Positions 1 through 8,589 of a stretch of 64,000 bases of DNA are shown here, one piece after another (position 1 is the first letter of the stretch; each line of letters starts with the position of its first letter). Location: positions 5,270,001 to 5,334,000 of the forward strand of contig NZ_CP123228.1 of NCBI RefSeq assembly GCF_029855045.1, given 5' to 3'. Source of the DNA: Piscinibacter sp. XHJ-5. GTDB taxonomy: Bacteria; Pseudomonadota; Gammaproteobacteria; Burkholderiales; Burkholderiaceae_C. The notes beneath the pieces were generated by a model. It ran no database searches. It saw nothing but the letters and a program-made list of their open reading frames with translations, and was not told where the DNA came from. The position numbers were made by a program, and so were the translations under genes.

Positions 1-1578
1 CAGGAGAAGGCCGGCCAGCTGTCGACCGTCGTGGCGCAGGCCCAGGCCGGCGCCGAGATCAAGGCCATCCGCTACGACGGCAAGGAATACGTGTGGGTCA
101 ACGACATGCATCCGCGCGTGGTGCTGCATCCCATCAAGCCGGAGCTGGAGGGCAAGGACGTCTCCGACATGAAGGACCCGAACGGCAAGACGCTGTTCGT
201 CGCGTTCGTCGACGCCGTGAAGAAGAATGGGGAGGGCTACGTCGACTACCTCTGGCCCCGGCCGGGTTCCAGCGAGCCGGAGCCCAAGCGCTCCTATGTG
301 AAGGGCTTCGCGCCGTGGGGCTGGGTGATGGGCTCGGGTGTCTACGTCGATGACGTGCAAAGCGTCGCGCGCCAGGAAGCGGCGATCGCGCTGGCCGCCG
401 TCGCGCTGCTCGCCGTGCTCTCGATGGTCGGCATCGAAGTGCTGGTGCGCCGTCTGCAGGCGCGCATGAACCAGGCTGCCGAGGTGATGGGCGCGGTGGC
501 GGCGGGGGACCTGTCCCGCAGCGTCGATCCCGGCGCGCAGGACGAGGTGGGACGCCTGCTCGCGCAGGTGTCGGTGATGCAGTCGCGGCTGGCCGAGGTG
601 GTGCGCCAGATCCGCAGCTCCACCGACAGCATCTCCACCGCCAGCGCCGAGATCGCCACCGGCAACCAGGACCTGTCGGCGCGCACGGAGCAGACCGCCA
701 GCAACCTGCAGCAGGCCGCTTCGTCGATGGAGCAGCTCACCGGCACCGTCAAGCAGAGCGCCGACTCGGCACGCCAGGCGAATCAGCTCGCGTCGTCGGC
801 GGCCGAAGTGGCCGCGCGCGGCGGCAAGGTGGTGTCCGAAGTGGTCAGCACGATGGACGAGATCAATGCCAGCTCGAAGAAGATCGCCGACATCATCGGC
901 GTGATCGACGGCATCGCGTTCCAGACCAACATCCTCGCGCTCAATGCGGCCGTCGAGGCGGCCCGCGCCGGCGAGCAGGGCCGCGGCTTCGCGGTGGTCG
1001 CCGGCGAGGTGCGCAACCTCGCGCAGCGCAGCGCGCAGGCGGCCAAGGAGATCAAGGGCCTCATCGGCGCCAGCGTCGAGAAGGTCGATTCCGGCTCCAA
1101 GCTGGTGGCCGACGCCGGCGACACGATGAAGGAGATCGTCGGCTCGGTGCAGCGCGTGACCGACATCATCGGCGAGATCACCGCCGCGGCCTCCGAGCAG
1201 AGCGACGGCATCGGCCAGGTCAACACCGCTGTCGTGCAGCTCGATCAGATGACGCAGCAGAACGCCGCGCTGGTCGAGCAGAGCGCCGCGGCCGCCGAAA
1301 GCCTGAAGGCTCAGGCCACGCAGCTCGCGCGGGCCGTCGGCACGTTCAAGCTCGACGGCGCGCTGGCCGCCAAGGCACCCGCCGTCAGCACCGCACCGGC
1401 GGCGCGTGTCGAAACCGCACCAGCACCGGCCAAGCCTGCGGCCAGGCCCGCGGCCAAGCCTGTCGCCGTCAAGCCGGAGCCGGTCAAGCCCGCAGCCGTC
1501 GCACCCGCGGCGGCGCGCCCCGCGGCCGCGGCGCCGGCGGCTGCGCCCGCAAACGACGACGACTGGGAAACCTTCTGA
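1..1578 (+). CDS. Methyl-accepting chemotaxis protein, 5' end cut by the window
   Basis: The reading frame is open from base 1, so the true start lies outside the window; 525 residues are visible. The first ~110 are the end of a single-Cache ligand-binding domain, followed by one membrane helix (~residues 125-150), a HAMP linker and a full cytoplasmic signalling hairpin with the family's most conserved tip ([20 protein letters not shown]). The last ~75 residues are a flexible Pro/Ala/Lys tail ending in DWETF, which matches the NWETF-type pentapeptide that tethers CheR and CheB in enteric receptors. It should therefore sense a small periplasmic ligand, control CheA and be adapted by methylation. 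cheW follows 23 bp downstream. Confidence 0.95.
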   Translation, partial: QEKAGQLSTVVAQAQAGAEIKAIRYDGKEYVWVNDMHPRVVLHPIKPELEGKDVSDMKDPNGKTLFVAFVDAVKKNGEGYVDYLWPRPGSSEPEPKRSYVKGFAPWGWVMGSGVYVDDVQSVARQEAAIALAAVALLAVLSMVGIEVLVRRLQARMNQAAEVMGAVAAGDLSRSVDPGAQDEVGRLLAQVSVMQSRLAEVVRQIRSSTDSISTASAEIATGNQDLSARTEQTASNLQQAASSMEQLTGTVKQSADSARQANQLASSAAEVAARGGKVVSEVVSTMDEINASSKKIADIIGVIDGIAFQTNILALNAAVEAARAGEQGRGFAVVAGEVRNLAQRSAQAAKEIKGLIGASVEKVDSGSKLVADAGDTMKEIVGSVQRVTDIIGEITAAASEQSDGIGQVNTAVVQLDQMTQQNAALVEQSAAAAESLKAQATQLARAVGTFKLDGALAAKAPAVSTAPAARVETAPAPAKPAARPAAKPVAVKPEPVKPAAVAPAAARPAAAAPAAAPANDDDWETF

Positions 1579-1601
1579 ACGGCTCCACGGGAGAACCTCG
1601 C

Positions 1602-2114
1602 ATGAACATGATCCAAGACGCCACGGAAGTGGCCCGCCACGAAGCCGCGCGCGCGGCCGTCGCCGCCGGCGGCGAGTTCCTCACCTTCCGCCTGGGGGCC
1701 GAGGAGTACGGCATCGACATCCTCAAGGTCCAGGAGATCCGCTCCTACGAGCCGCCCACGCGCATCGCCAACGCCCCCGCGTTCATCAAGGGCGTGGTCA
1801 ACCTGCGCGGGGTGATCGTGCCCATCGTCGACCTGCGCGTGAAGCTCGGCTGCGACAGCGTCGAGTACAACAGCTTCACCGTGGTCATCGTGCTCAACGT
1901 CAGGGGCCGCGTCGTCGGCGCCGTCGTCGACTCGGTGTCCGATGTGCTCGAGCTGGGCGCGGGCACCATCAAGGCCGCCCCCGAGATGCACACCGCCGTG
2001 GACACCAGCTTCATCACCGGCATCGGCAGCATCAACGAGCGCATGCTCATCCTGATGGACATCGAGGCGCTGATGAGCAGCGCCGACATGGGGCTCATCG
2101 ACTCCGCCCACTGA
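1602..2114 (+). CDS. cheW: Chemotaxis coupling protein CheW
   Basis: This 170-residue single-domain CheW bridges receptors to the kinase CheA in the chemosensory array. The fold's signature runs are present: a GEFLTFRLG beginning, [11 protein letters not shown], and the [16 protein letters not shown] segment. The first ~23 residues are an extra helical leader. It sits directly behind a receptor gene, with no cheA, cheY or cheR in the window, so this looks like a receptor-CheW pair outside a main che cluster, or the edge of one. A perfect 11-bp hairpin 26 bp past the stop may end the transcript. Confidence 0.95.
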   Translation: MNMIQDATEVARHEAARAAVAAGGEFLTFRLGAEEYGIDILKVQEIRSYEPPTRIANAPAFIKGVVNLRGVIVPIVDLRVKLGCDSVEYNSFTVVIVLNVRGRVVGAVVDSVSDVLELGAGTIKAAPEMHTAVDTSFITGIGSINERMLILMDIEALMSSADMGLIDSAH

Positions 2115-2139
2115 GGCGCTACGCCTCCCCTCACCTCAA

Positions 2140-2165
2140 CCCTCTCCCCGCGAGCGGGGAGAGGG
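2140..2165. repeat. Palindromic intergenic repeat, copy 1 (hairpin between convergent genes)
   Basis: CCCTCTCCCCG and CGGGGAGAGGG form a perfect 11-bp stem with a 4-base loop (CGAG). The hairpin lies between the convergent cheW and OPT transporter genes. It belongs to a family seen nine times in this window, always between genes. It could act as a bidirectional terminator or mRNA-end protector; no T-run follows. Confidence 0.85.
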
Positions 2166-2178
2166 GTCGGCGGCTGGA

Positions 2179-4011
2179 TCACCCCGACAGGGTCATCATC
2201 AGGCCCACGATCCCGAGCCCCAATGCGGCGAGCGCATCGCCCGCGATCAGGCCGCCTCCCACCAGGGAGGACGTGCTCATGTCCGACGGCAGCTCGACCG
2301 CGTCGCCAGGCGCATCCGAGCCGGAGGTCGGCTTGGAGCGGAAGTGGTCCACCACGCTGGTCAGCACGCCGCCGGCGCCGAACCACAGCGCGGTGTGCAG
2401 GTTCACGAAGCCGCCGAACGACAGCGCGTAGGGTGATGGCACGATGGCGGTGTCGAGCACGAAGTCGGTGACGCGCCCGCCGCGGCTGCCCTTGGCGAAG
2501 CGCTGGTAGCGCGTGCTCGACCAGATGAGCTTGCGCAGCAGCTCGATCGCGAAGCCGACGGCCACGCCCAGCCAGATCGCGGTCCGCTGGTACGGCTTGT
2601 CCTCGGTCAGGCTGCGCAGCACGCCGACGAACTTGTATGTCATGGCGGCGCTCCACTCGGCGGGCTGCTCGGCGGCGCTCATCACGGTCTGGTCCTTCAG
2701 CAGCACCGGGTAGGCAGCCATGAAGAGCTTGGCGAAGCCGACCGCCACGATGGCGCCGACCAGAATGCCGACCACCTGGTAGCGGAACTGCACCACGCGC
2801 GAGGTGCCCAGGCGCCAGCCGGTGGAACGGTCCTGCTGCATGTCGCAGGCGACGGTCGTCGACACCAGCAGCACCGTCCCGGCCATCAGGCCGACCACCG
2901 GGTCGTTCAGGCCGATCGACGCCATGATGACCACCGCGACCACGAAAGCCGACGAGATCGGATTGGAGTCGCTGATGCCCAGCGAGATGCCGTTCACCAT
3001 CGCGAACAGGAACACCAGGATGACCGCCAGCACCAGGTAGCCGACCGGCTGGCCCAGCACGAGGTGGCCGGTGGCCACGGTGGCCGCAGCCCACACCGCG
3101 ATCCACACCAGCAGCCGCTTGGTGTTGACGCGCTTCCAGTCCTCCTGCGGGGGCGGCGCGTCGCCGGCGGAGCGGCCCTTGTAGCGCTGCCACGCGTGCC
3201 AGAAGATCAGCGCCAGGTCGATGATCGCGGCGCCCATGATGGTGCCCAGGCCGATCAGGAACATGATCTTGCGGTACGGGTCGCCCGGCGACAGCCAGCC
3301 GATGGAGACGAAGTACGGCGTGGTCCACACGCCGATCAGCGCGGCCACCACGGCTGCCAGGCCGATGCGCGCGCCCACGATCATCCCGGCGCCCAGGGTC
3401 GAGGTCGACAGCTCGATCGCCGCCATGAACGGCAGCTTGGCGGCGGCCAGTCCGCCCGCCAGGCCGAGGCCGATGCCGCTGCCCAGCTTGGCGACCGAAC
3501 GGCGCAGCAGCACCGGATCGGTCAGCGCGCGCAGGATGTTGGCCACGGCCAGCCCCGACGGGAAGGTCAGCTGCAGGCGGTCGAGCAGGATGGGCGTGTA
3601 CAGCATGCCCACGCCCACGCCGAACATGCCGATGCACAGCATGTAGAGCACCAGCTGCCACATCGGCGGCTGCGGCAGGCCCATCCACACCATCGCCTGG
3701 ATCAGCACGCCCATCGCGCTCATGCCCGCCACCGATGCGGCGGAGGTCTGGATGTAGTTGGCCCCGTGCTTGCCTTCGACCCCATAGCCGTACGTGACGG
3801 TGGAGCCCAGCAGCCCGGCCAGCACCTGCCCGCCGACGAAGAAGCCGAGCGAGAAGTTCATGTACGAGGCGGTCACGCCGCCGAGGGGCCCGAGCACGAA
3901 GATGCCCAGCGACAGCAGGAGCGCGTGGTACTGCCAGGTGCCCTGGGCGGGCAGCCAGGACCAGCGCGGCGGCGCCAGCTGGGCCCGGAGGTCGGCGGTG
4001 GTGGTGTTCAT
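2179..4011 (-). CDS. OPT-family oligopeptide transporter
   Basis: A 610-residue polytopic membrane protein with about 14 hydrophobic helices, resembling the bacterial OPT (oligopeptide transporter) superfamily of proton-coupled symporters for peptides or metal chelates. The start is ATG at 4011, preceded on the minus strand by AAGGAAAT; the frame stays open further upstream, but that part reads as low-complexity Arg/Ala sequence and is not membrane-like. Helices begin at about residue 30, and Gly-rich segments such as GLGLAGGLAAAKLPFMAAIE are typical of the family. The substrate cannot be told from sequence. A LysR gene lies 176 bp upstream in the same direction, and the gap has room for a promoter. 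Confidence 0.85.
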   Translation of the reverse strand: MNTTTADLRAQLAPPRWSWLPAQGTWQYHALLLSLGIFVLGPLGGVTASYMNFSLGFFVGGQVLAGLLGSTVTYGYGVEGKHGANYIQTSAASVAGMSAMGVLIQAMVWMGLPQPPMWQLVLYMLCIGMFGVGVGMLYTPILLDRLQLTFPSGLAVANILRALTDPVLLRRSVAKLGSGIGLGLAGGLAAAKLPFMAAIELSTSTLGAGMIVGARIGLAAVVAALIGVWTTPYFVSIGWLSPGDPYRKIMFLIGLGTIMGAAIIDLALIFWHAWQRYKGRSAGDAPPPQEDWKRVNTKRLLVWIAVWAAATVATGHLVLGQPVGYLVLAVILVFLFAMVNGISLGISDSNPISSAFVVAVVIMASIGLNDPVVGLMAGTVLLVSTTVACDMQQDRSTGWRLGTSRVVQFRYQVVGILVGAIVAVGFAKLFMAAYPVLLKDQTVMSAAEQPAEWSAAMTYKFVGVLRSLTEDKPYQRTAIWLGVAVGFAIELLRKLIWSSTRYQRFAKGSRGGRVTDFVLDTAIVPSPYALSFGGFVNLHTALWFGAGGVLTSVVDHFRSKPTSGSDAPGDAVELPSDMSTSSLVGGGLIAGDALAALGLGIVGLMMTLSG

Positions 4012-4187
4012 GCGATGCAATTTCCTTGGGTTGGAGGCGTGGCGCTGCCCGGGTGCGCTGCTTCGTCGGGTGGACGAATCCGCTGTCTCGGACGGCGCGG
4101 GCCGATCGGCGATTTTCGGCGCACTGCGGCCTGGGACATATCCGCTTGACACGGAGGGCAAGCGCAGCGCCGGCCCCCGAGCGCGCA

Positions 4188-5090
4188 TTACAACGAGCCC
4201 GCCTGCTCCAGCAGCCACTGCTCCAGCGCCCGCACCGATGGCCGCAGCCGGGCCACCGGATCGATGATCAGGGCGTAGGCGCGGGTCGACGTGGCGATGT
4301 CCTTGAATGGCGCGACCAGCTGCCGGCTCTTCAGCAGCCCGTCGACCAGCGGACGCCGGCCGATCGCCACGCCCTGCCCCGCCAACGCGGCGGCGATCGC
4401 TTCGCCGTAGCCCGAGAAGCTGAGGGTGGTGGCCGGCTGCAGGTCGATCAGGCCGACGGCCTGCAGCCACGGCTCCCACTCGAGCGGCATGCCGCCCGCG
4501 TTGCTGACCTGCAGCAGGGTGTGGTGGCGCAGATCCTCGGGCTTCTTCAACGCCGGTCCGCCGCGCAGCAGCCGCGGGCTGCACACCGGCTGCACCGATT
4601 CACCGAACAGCGGCCGTCCTTCGGATGCTCCTGCGCGGCCGTAGCGGATGGCCAGGTCGAAACCGTCGCCGCGCAGGTCGCGCAGCTCGAAGCTCGCGTC
4701 GAGCCGCACATCGATGCCCGGATGGGCGCGCGTGAAGGCCGGCAGCCGCGGGATGAGCCACAGGGAGGCCAGGCCCGGCGTGGTGGTGAGCGAGAGCACC
4801 TCCCGTTGCGACGGCGTGCGGATCTCGGCAACGGTGGCGCGCAGCTGCGTGAGCACCGACGTGCAGGTGGCCAGCAGCCGCGCGCCGTGGTCGGTGAGGA
4901 CGAGCGCGCGATGCCGCCGGCGGAACAGCGCCACGCCGAGATCGTCCTCCAGCGCGCGGATCTGCCGGCTCATGGCCGACTGCGTGATGAAGCGCTCGGC
5001 CCCGGCGCGGGTGAACGACAGGTGTCGCGCAGCGGCTTCGAAGGAAGCGAGCAGGTCGAGCGGAGGCAGGCGGTCAACCGGTTTTTGCAT
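4188..5090 (-). CDS. LysR-family transcriptional regulator (GcvA-like)
   Basis: 300 residues. The N-terminal winged helix-turn-helix spans ~residues 8-67 (LDLLASFEAAARHLSFTRAG, then QSAMSRQIRALEDDLG); the effector-binding domain of two alpha/beta lobes fills the rest. The GcvA-type opening (PPLDLLASFEAAARH) is clear. It is divergent from the DUF2917-GNAT pair, with a 155-bp shared gap containing a perfect 12-bp palindrome, so it probably controls that pair and itself. The inducer is unknown. Confidence 0.93.
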   Translation of the reverse strand: MQKPVDRLPPLDLLASFEAAARHLSFTRAGAERFITQSAMSRQIRALEDDLGVALFRRRHRALVLTDHGARLLATCTSVLTQLRATVAEIRTPSQREVLSLTTTPGLASLWLIPRLPAFTRAHPGIDVRLDASFELRDLRGDGFDLAIRYGRAGASEGRPLFGESVQPVCSPRLLRGGPALKKPEDLRHHTLLQVSNAGGMPLEWEPWLQAVGLIDLQPATTLSFSGYGEAIAAALAGQGVAIGRRPLVDGLLKSRQLVAPFKDIATSTRAYALIIDPVARLRPSVRALEQWLLEQAGSL

Positions 5091-5117
5091 GCGCTGGAGG
5101 AATGCGTTGGATGCGAA

Positions 5118-5129
5118 ACAAACGTTTGT
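5118..5129. promoter_or_regulatory. Candidate LysR operator, perfect 12-bp palindrome
   Basis: ACAAACGTTTGT is a perfect palindrome lying 28 bp upstream of the LysR start and 117 bp upstream of the DUF2917 start. It stands out as an AT-rich site in GC-rich DNA, in the shared region of a divergent LysR pair, which is the classic place for the regulator's binding site. It does not have the textbook T-N11-A spacing exactly, so this is inference. Confidence 0.4.
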
Positions 5130-5245
5130 CGCACGACCGTGCGCAATCCATTATTCACCTCGTCAGCGTCGGAACGCAAGCCGGTGCGGGAGGGCAAGTC
5201 CACTGCATTCCGGCCGCGCATCCAACGCGCCCAACGGAGACCGCC

Positions 5246-5560
5246 ATGCTGTCCGACATCCGCACCACCCGCTTCCATCTGCAGCGCAACGAGATGGCCC
5301 GCTTTGCCGACGCCCGCGATGCCCGCGTCGCCGTGGTCTCCGGTGTGGCCTGGATCACCGTCGACGGCGACCCGCGCGACCACGTGCTGGAGGCCGGCGA
5401 CTCCTTCGTCATCGACTCCGCCCAGCCGGTGATCGTGTTCGCGCTGCAAGGGCCGGCCGCCGTCGAGCTGCAGCCGCGCCCCGGCGCCGCGCCCGGAACG
5501 CGGGCACCTGCCCCGCGGTCCTGGACCAGCGGCAGGCTGCGCCCGGCAGGAGCGGCATGA
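5246..5560 (+). CDS. DUF2917 domain protein
   Basis: 104 residues. The core (residues ~10-70) has the DUF2917 pattern: a short beta-rich run with VVSGVAWITVDGDPRDHVLE followed by AGDSFVID, resembling a small cupin-like barrel. The start at 5246 has an ACGGAGA ribosome site 5 bp upstream; an in-frame ATG at 5102 exists but would give a leader of no family likeness. The function of DUF2917 is not known. Its stop overlaps the GNAT start (ATGA), so the two are translated together and are probably under the divergent LysR. Confidence 0.8.
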   Translation: MLSDIRTTRFHLQRNEMARFADARDARVAVVSGVAWITVDGDPRDHVLEAGDSFVIDSAQPVIVFALQGPAAVELQPRPGAAPGTRAPAPRSWTSGRLRPAGAA

Positions 5561-6120
5561 TGGACATGCGCTGGCTCACGGCGCCGCATCGGGTGCGCCT
5601 GCCGGCGCCGCCGGACGACCGCCTCGAGCTCAACGACGGACGGCGCGTGAGCTTGCGCCCGCTGACCCCGCAGGATGCCGACGCCGAGCAGCACTTCGTG
5701 CGCAGCCTGTCGACCGCCTCTCGTGTGCGGCGCTTCCATATCGGCATCCGCGAGCTCTCGCCCGAGACGCTGCGCGCGCTGACGCAGATCGACCAGCGCC
5801 GGCACGTCGCGCTGGTGGCACAGCCCGAGGACGATCCGGCGCTGATCGTCGCGGACGCCCGCTACGTGCTGCTCGACGACAGCGACGAAGCCGAGTTCGC
5901 GATCGCGGTGGCCGACGAATGGCAGGGCGCCGGCCTCGGCGGCCAGCTGGTGCAGCGCCTGCTGGAGCACGCCCGCCGCCATGGCGTGCGCGCCCTTTTC
6001 GGCGACGTGCTGCACGACAACCACCGGATGATCGCCATGGTGCGCGAAGCCGGCGGCCGCTTCGTCCGCCATCCCGGCGATGCGACGCTGACGCGGGCGC
6101 GCTTCGAGACAACACCCTGA
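5557..6120 (+). CDS. GNAT-family N-acetyltransferase
   Basis: 187 residues. The GNAT fold is recognisable from RVSLRPLTPQDADAEQHFVR at the start, and from the acetyl-CoA-binding loop with the Q/R-x-x-G-x-G pattern (EWQGAGLGGQLVQRLLEHAR) near residue 130. ATG at 5557 overlaps the DUF2917 stop by 4 bases. It resembles the single-domain acetyltransferases of Burkholderiales that carry a GNAT module like that of Pat-type enzymes, but lacks any cAMP- or CoA-ligase domain. The substrate amine is unknown. Confidence 0.85.
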   Translation: MMDMRWLTAPHRVRLPAPPDDRLELNDGRRVSLRPLTPQDADAEQHFVRSLSTASRVRRFHIGIRELSPETLRALTQIDQRRHVALVAQPEDDPALIVADARYVLLDDSDEAEFAIAVADEWQGAGLGGQLVQRLLEHARRHGVRALFGDVLHDNHRMIAMVREAGGRFVRHPGDATLTRARFETTP

Positions 6121-6195
6121 GCGCGCCAGGGAGGCCGCTCGCTTCCCGTGGCGCATGCGCGAAGCTCGGCGGTCTCGCATCAACAGGAGTCGAGC

Positions 6196-6573
6196 ATGCT
6201 GCAACAGTCTCCCCTGTACGCCTACCTTCCCGTGCAGGACGTCCCCCGGGCGCGCCGGTTCTACGAGCAGACGCTCGGCCTCAAGGCGAAGGAGGAGCGT
6301 GCCGGCGGGGTGGTCTACGAGTTCGCCGGCGGCACGGCCTGTTTCCTCTACCCCACACCGAATGCCGGCACCAACAGGGCCAGCCAGGCGTTCTGGGAAG
6401 TGAAGGACATCGAGCGCGAAGTGGCCGAGCTCAAGGCGCGCGGCGTGCGCTTCGAGGACTACGACATGGGCGGCGAGAAGAGCCCCAGCGGCGTGGTCAC
6501 CGCGGGCGACGCCAAGGCGGCGTGGTTCAAGGACACCGAAGGCAACATCCTCGCCATCATCCAGCCGCTGTGA
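6196..6573 (+). CDS. VOC-family (glyoxalase/bleomycin-resistance fold) protein
   Basis: 125 residues with the paired beta-alpha-beta-beta-beta units of the vicinal oxygen chelate superfamily: YLPVQDVPRARRFYEQTLGL opens the first unit, and AAWFKDTEGNILAIIQ closes the second. An ACAGGAGT ribosome site sits 5 bp before the ATG at 6196. Some metal-ligand positions of true glyoxalase I are not obvious, so the role may be binding or an unrelated reaction. No partner gene adjoins it; the following ~380 bp hold at most a tiny gene. Confidence 0.85.
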   Translation: MLQQSPLYAYLPVQDVPRARRFYEQTLGLKAKEERAGGVVYEFAGGTACFLYPTPNAGTNRASQAFWEVKDIEREVAELKARGVRFEDYDMGGEKSPSGVVTAGDAKAAWFKDTEGNILAIIQPL

Positions 6574-6597
6574 GCGGCTTGGGAGGGCCGGCGGCGC

Positions 6598-6813
6598 TCA
6601 GCCCTGGCCGGTGACCAGCCAGACGAAGCGCTGCCAGTACGACGAGCGTGTCGGGTGGATGGTGGGCAGCGCCGAGGGGCTGCGCATGCGGGGGGCACGT
6701 TCGAGACCGGTCCATCGGCTCAGAACGGCAAGCGACGGTTCGATGACGTGGCGCACGGCTAGCTCCTGGTGGCGGTGAATCGGGGGCGGTGGAAAGTGTT
6801 TCGCTGACGTCAT
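6598..6813 (-). CDS. Possible small protein (71 aa), doubtful
   Basis: This is the only plausible reading in the 384-bp stretch between the VOC gene and the amidase. It encodes a basic peptide ending in an aromatic segment (SSYWQRFVWLVTGQG) that looks like a short amphipathic or membrane-associated tail. No strong ribosome site is visible and no family is recognised. The frame could be chance in GC-rich DNA. The rest of the gap should hold the amidase promoter; I see no clear boxes. Confidence 0.3.
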   Translation of the reverse strand: MTSAKHFPPPPIHRHQELAVRHVIEPSLAVLSRWTGLERAPRMRSPSALPTIHPTRSSYWQRFVWLVTGQG

Positions 6814-6957
6814 TGCAATCTGCCGGCGCCCCGGCGCCTATCCCGTCTTCACGGGGGTGTGCGCTGCACGCAACGCCACCGGCGTGCAGAAGTCGCGGCC
6901 GCGAGGCGATGGACTTATCGTGCCGCTTCCCCCTTGGCCGCAGCAAGGTGCCCCTTC

Positions 6958-8562
6958 ATGGATCGACGTGTCTTCGTTCGCCTGCTGGCCCCGCTGGCGC
7001 TTCTCGGAGGAAACCGCACCTTGGCCCAGCCCCGCTCCCCGTCCGCCGGCCCGCGGTCCGGCGATCGCTTTCCCTGGCTCGAAGCCTCGGTCGCCCAGCT
7101 GCAGGAAGCGATGCAGCGCGGCGCCACCAGCGCCCGGTCGCTCACCGCCGCCTACCTGGAGCGCATCCGCATGCTGGACCGCTCGGGTCCGCAGCTGCGC
7201 TCCGTCATCGAGCTGAACCCGGACGCCCTGGCCATCGCCGCGGCGCTCGACGACGAGCGCCGGGCCAGGCGCGTGCGCGGGCCGCTGCATGGCATTCCTC
7301 TGCTGCTGAAGGACAACATCGCGACCGCCGACCGGATGAGCACCAGCGCCGGATCGCTGGTGCTGCAGGGGGTCAGGCCGCCGCGCGACGCCCACCTGGT
7401 GGCGCGGCTGCGCGACGCAGGCGCGGTGATCCTCGGCAAGACCAACCTGTCCGAGTGGGCCAACATCCGCTCGACCCGGTCGACCAGCGGCTGGAGCGCC
7501 CGCGGCGGGCTCACGCGAAACCCCTACGCGCTCGACCGCAACACCAGCGGCTCCAGTTCCGGCTCGGCGGCGGCCATCGCGGCCAACCTCGCGGCGATCG
7601 CGGTCGGCACCGAGACCGACGGTTCCATCGTCTCGCCCTCGTCGATCAACGGGCTGGTGGGCCTGAAGCCCACCGTCGGGCTGGTGAGCCGTGACGGCAT
7701 CGTGCCGATCTCGCACACACAGGACACCGCCGGGCCGATGACCCGCTGTGTGGCCGACGCGGCGGCGCTGCTGTCCGCCATCGCCGGACCGGACCCGCGC
7801 GACGCGGCGACGGCGCGTGCCGAGCGCGTCGACTACACGCGCTCTCTCGACGCCCGGCGGCTCGCCGGTGCGCGGCTGGGCGTGGTGCGCAACCAGTTCG
7901 GCGGCAACGACCGCGTCAGCGCCGTCATCGACGCCTCGCTTGCCATGCTGAAGGCGCAAGGCGCGGTACTGGTGGATCCGGTGGAGCTGAAGAACACCGA
8001 GAAGTACGGCGATGCCGAGCTCGAGGTGCTTCTGTTCGAGCTGAAGGCGGGCCTGGCCCGGTACCTGGCCGAATTCGCCCGGGACGCCCCGGTGCGCACG
8101 CTCGCCGACGTGATCGCCTGGAACGAGCAGCACCGCGCGCAGGAGATGCCGTGGTTCGGCCAGGAGCTCTTCGAGCGGGCCCAGGCCAAGGGCGGGCTCG
8201 ATTCGAAGGAGTACCTCGACGCGCTGGCCGCCTGCGCCCGCTACTCGCGGGCCGAAGGCATCGACGCCGTGCTGGCCGAGCACAAGCTGGACGCGCTGGT
8301 CGCCCCCACGGGCGGGCCGGCCTGGCTCACCGACCCGATCAACGGCGACCACTACGGCGGCAGCTTCTCGACGCCGGCCGCTGTCGCGGGCTACCCGCAC
8401 CTCACGGTGCCCGCCGGCTTCGTGCACGGCCTGCCCGTGGGGCTGTCGTTCGTCGGGCCGCCCTACAGCGAGCCGCTGCTCATCGGGCTGGGGTATGCCT
8501 TCGAGCAGGCGACCCGGGCGCGCCGGCCGCCGAGTTTCGCGAGGACGGCGTCGTTGTCGTGA
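6958..8562 (+). CDS. Amidase-signature family protein, probably exported
   Basis: 534 residues. The start at 6958 gives an N-terminal signal-like stretch (MDRRVFVRLLAPLALLGG, then a likely cut after LAQ). The amidase-signature fold follows, with the Ser-cisSer-Lys triad visible: Lys118 in LLLKDNIA, the Gly/Ser-rich loop SGSSSGSAAA at ~198-207, and the nucleophile Ser223 in ETDGSI. The family hydrolyses amides (related enzymes include amidase, GatA and peptide amidase). The exported copy with QDTAGPMTRCVADAA is close to periplasmic peptide-amidase-like proteins. It stands alone on the plus strand, ending 27 bp before the end of a convergent MFS gene. Confidence 0.9.
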   Translation: MDRRVFVRLLAPLALLGGNRTLAQPRSPSAGPRSGDRFPWLEASVAQLQEAMQRGATSARSLTAAYLERIRMLDRSGPQLRSVIELNPDALAIAAALDDERRARRVRGPLHGIPLLLKDNIATADRMSTSAGSLVLQGVRPPRDAHLVARLRDAGAVILGKTNLSEWANIRSTRSTSGWSARGGLTRNPYALDRNTSGSSSGSAAAIAANLAAIAVGTETDGSIVSPSSINGLVGLKPTVGLVSRDGIVPISHTQDTAGPMTRCVADAAALLSAIAGPDPRDAATARAERVDYTRSLDARRLAGARLGVVRNQFGGNDRVSAVIDASLAMLKAQGAVLVDPVELKNTEKYGDAELEVLLFELKAGLARYLAEFARDAPVRTLADVIAWNEQHRAQEMPWFGQELFERAQAKGGLDSKEYLDALAACARYSRAEGIDAVLAEHKLDALVAPTGGPAWLTDPINGDHYGGSFSTPAAVAGYPHLTVPAGFVHGLPVGLSFVGPPYSEPLLIGLGYAFEQATRARRPPSFARTASLS

Positions 8563-8589
8563 GTCGAGCGGGGTGAGGGAAAGGGGACA

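Noticed and set aside
6574..6957. Hidden RNA gene in the only gap above 300 bp
   Set aside because: I found no tRNA-like or other recognisable structure by eye; only the doubtful 71-codon frame.
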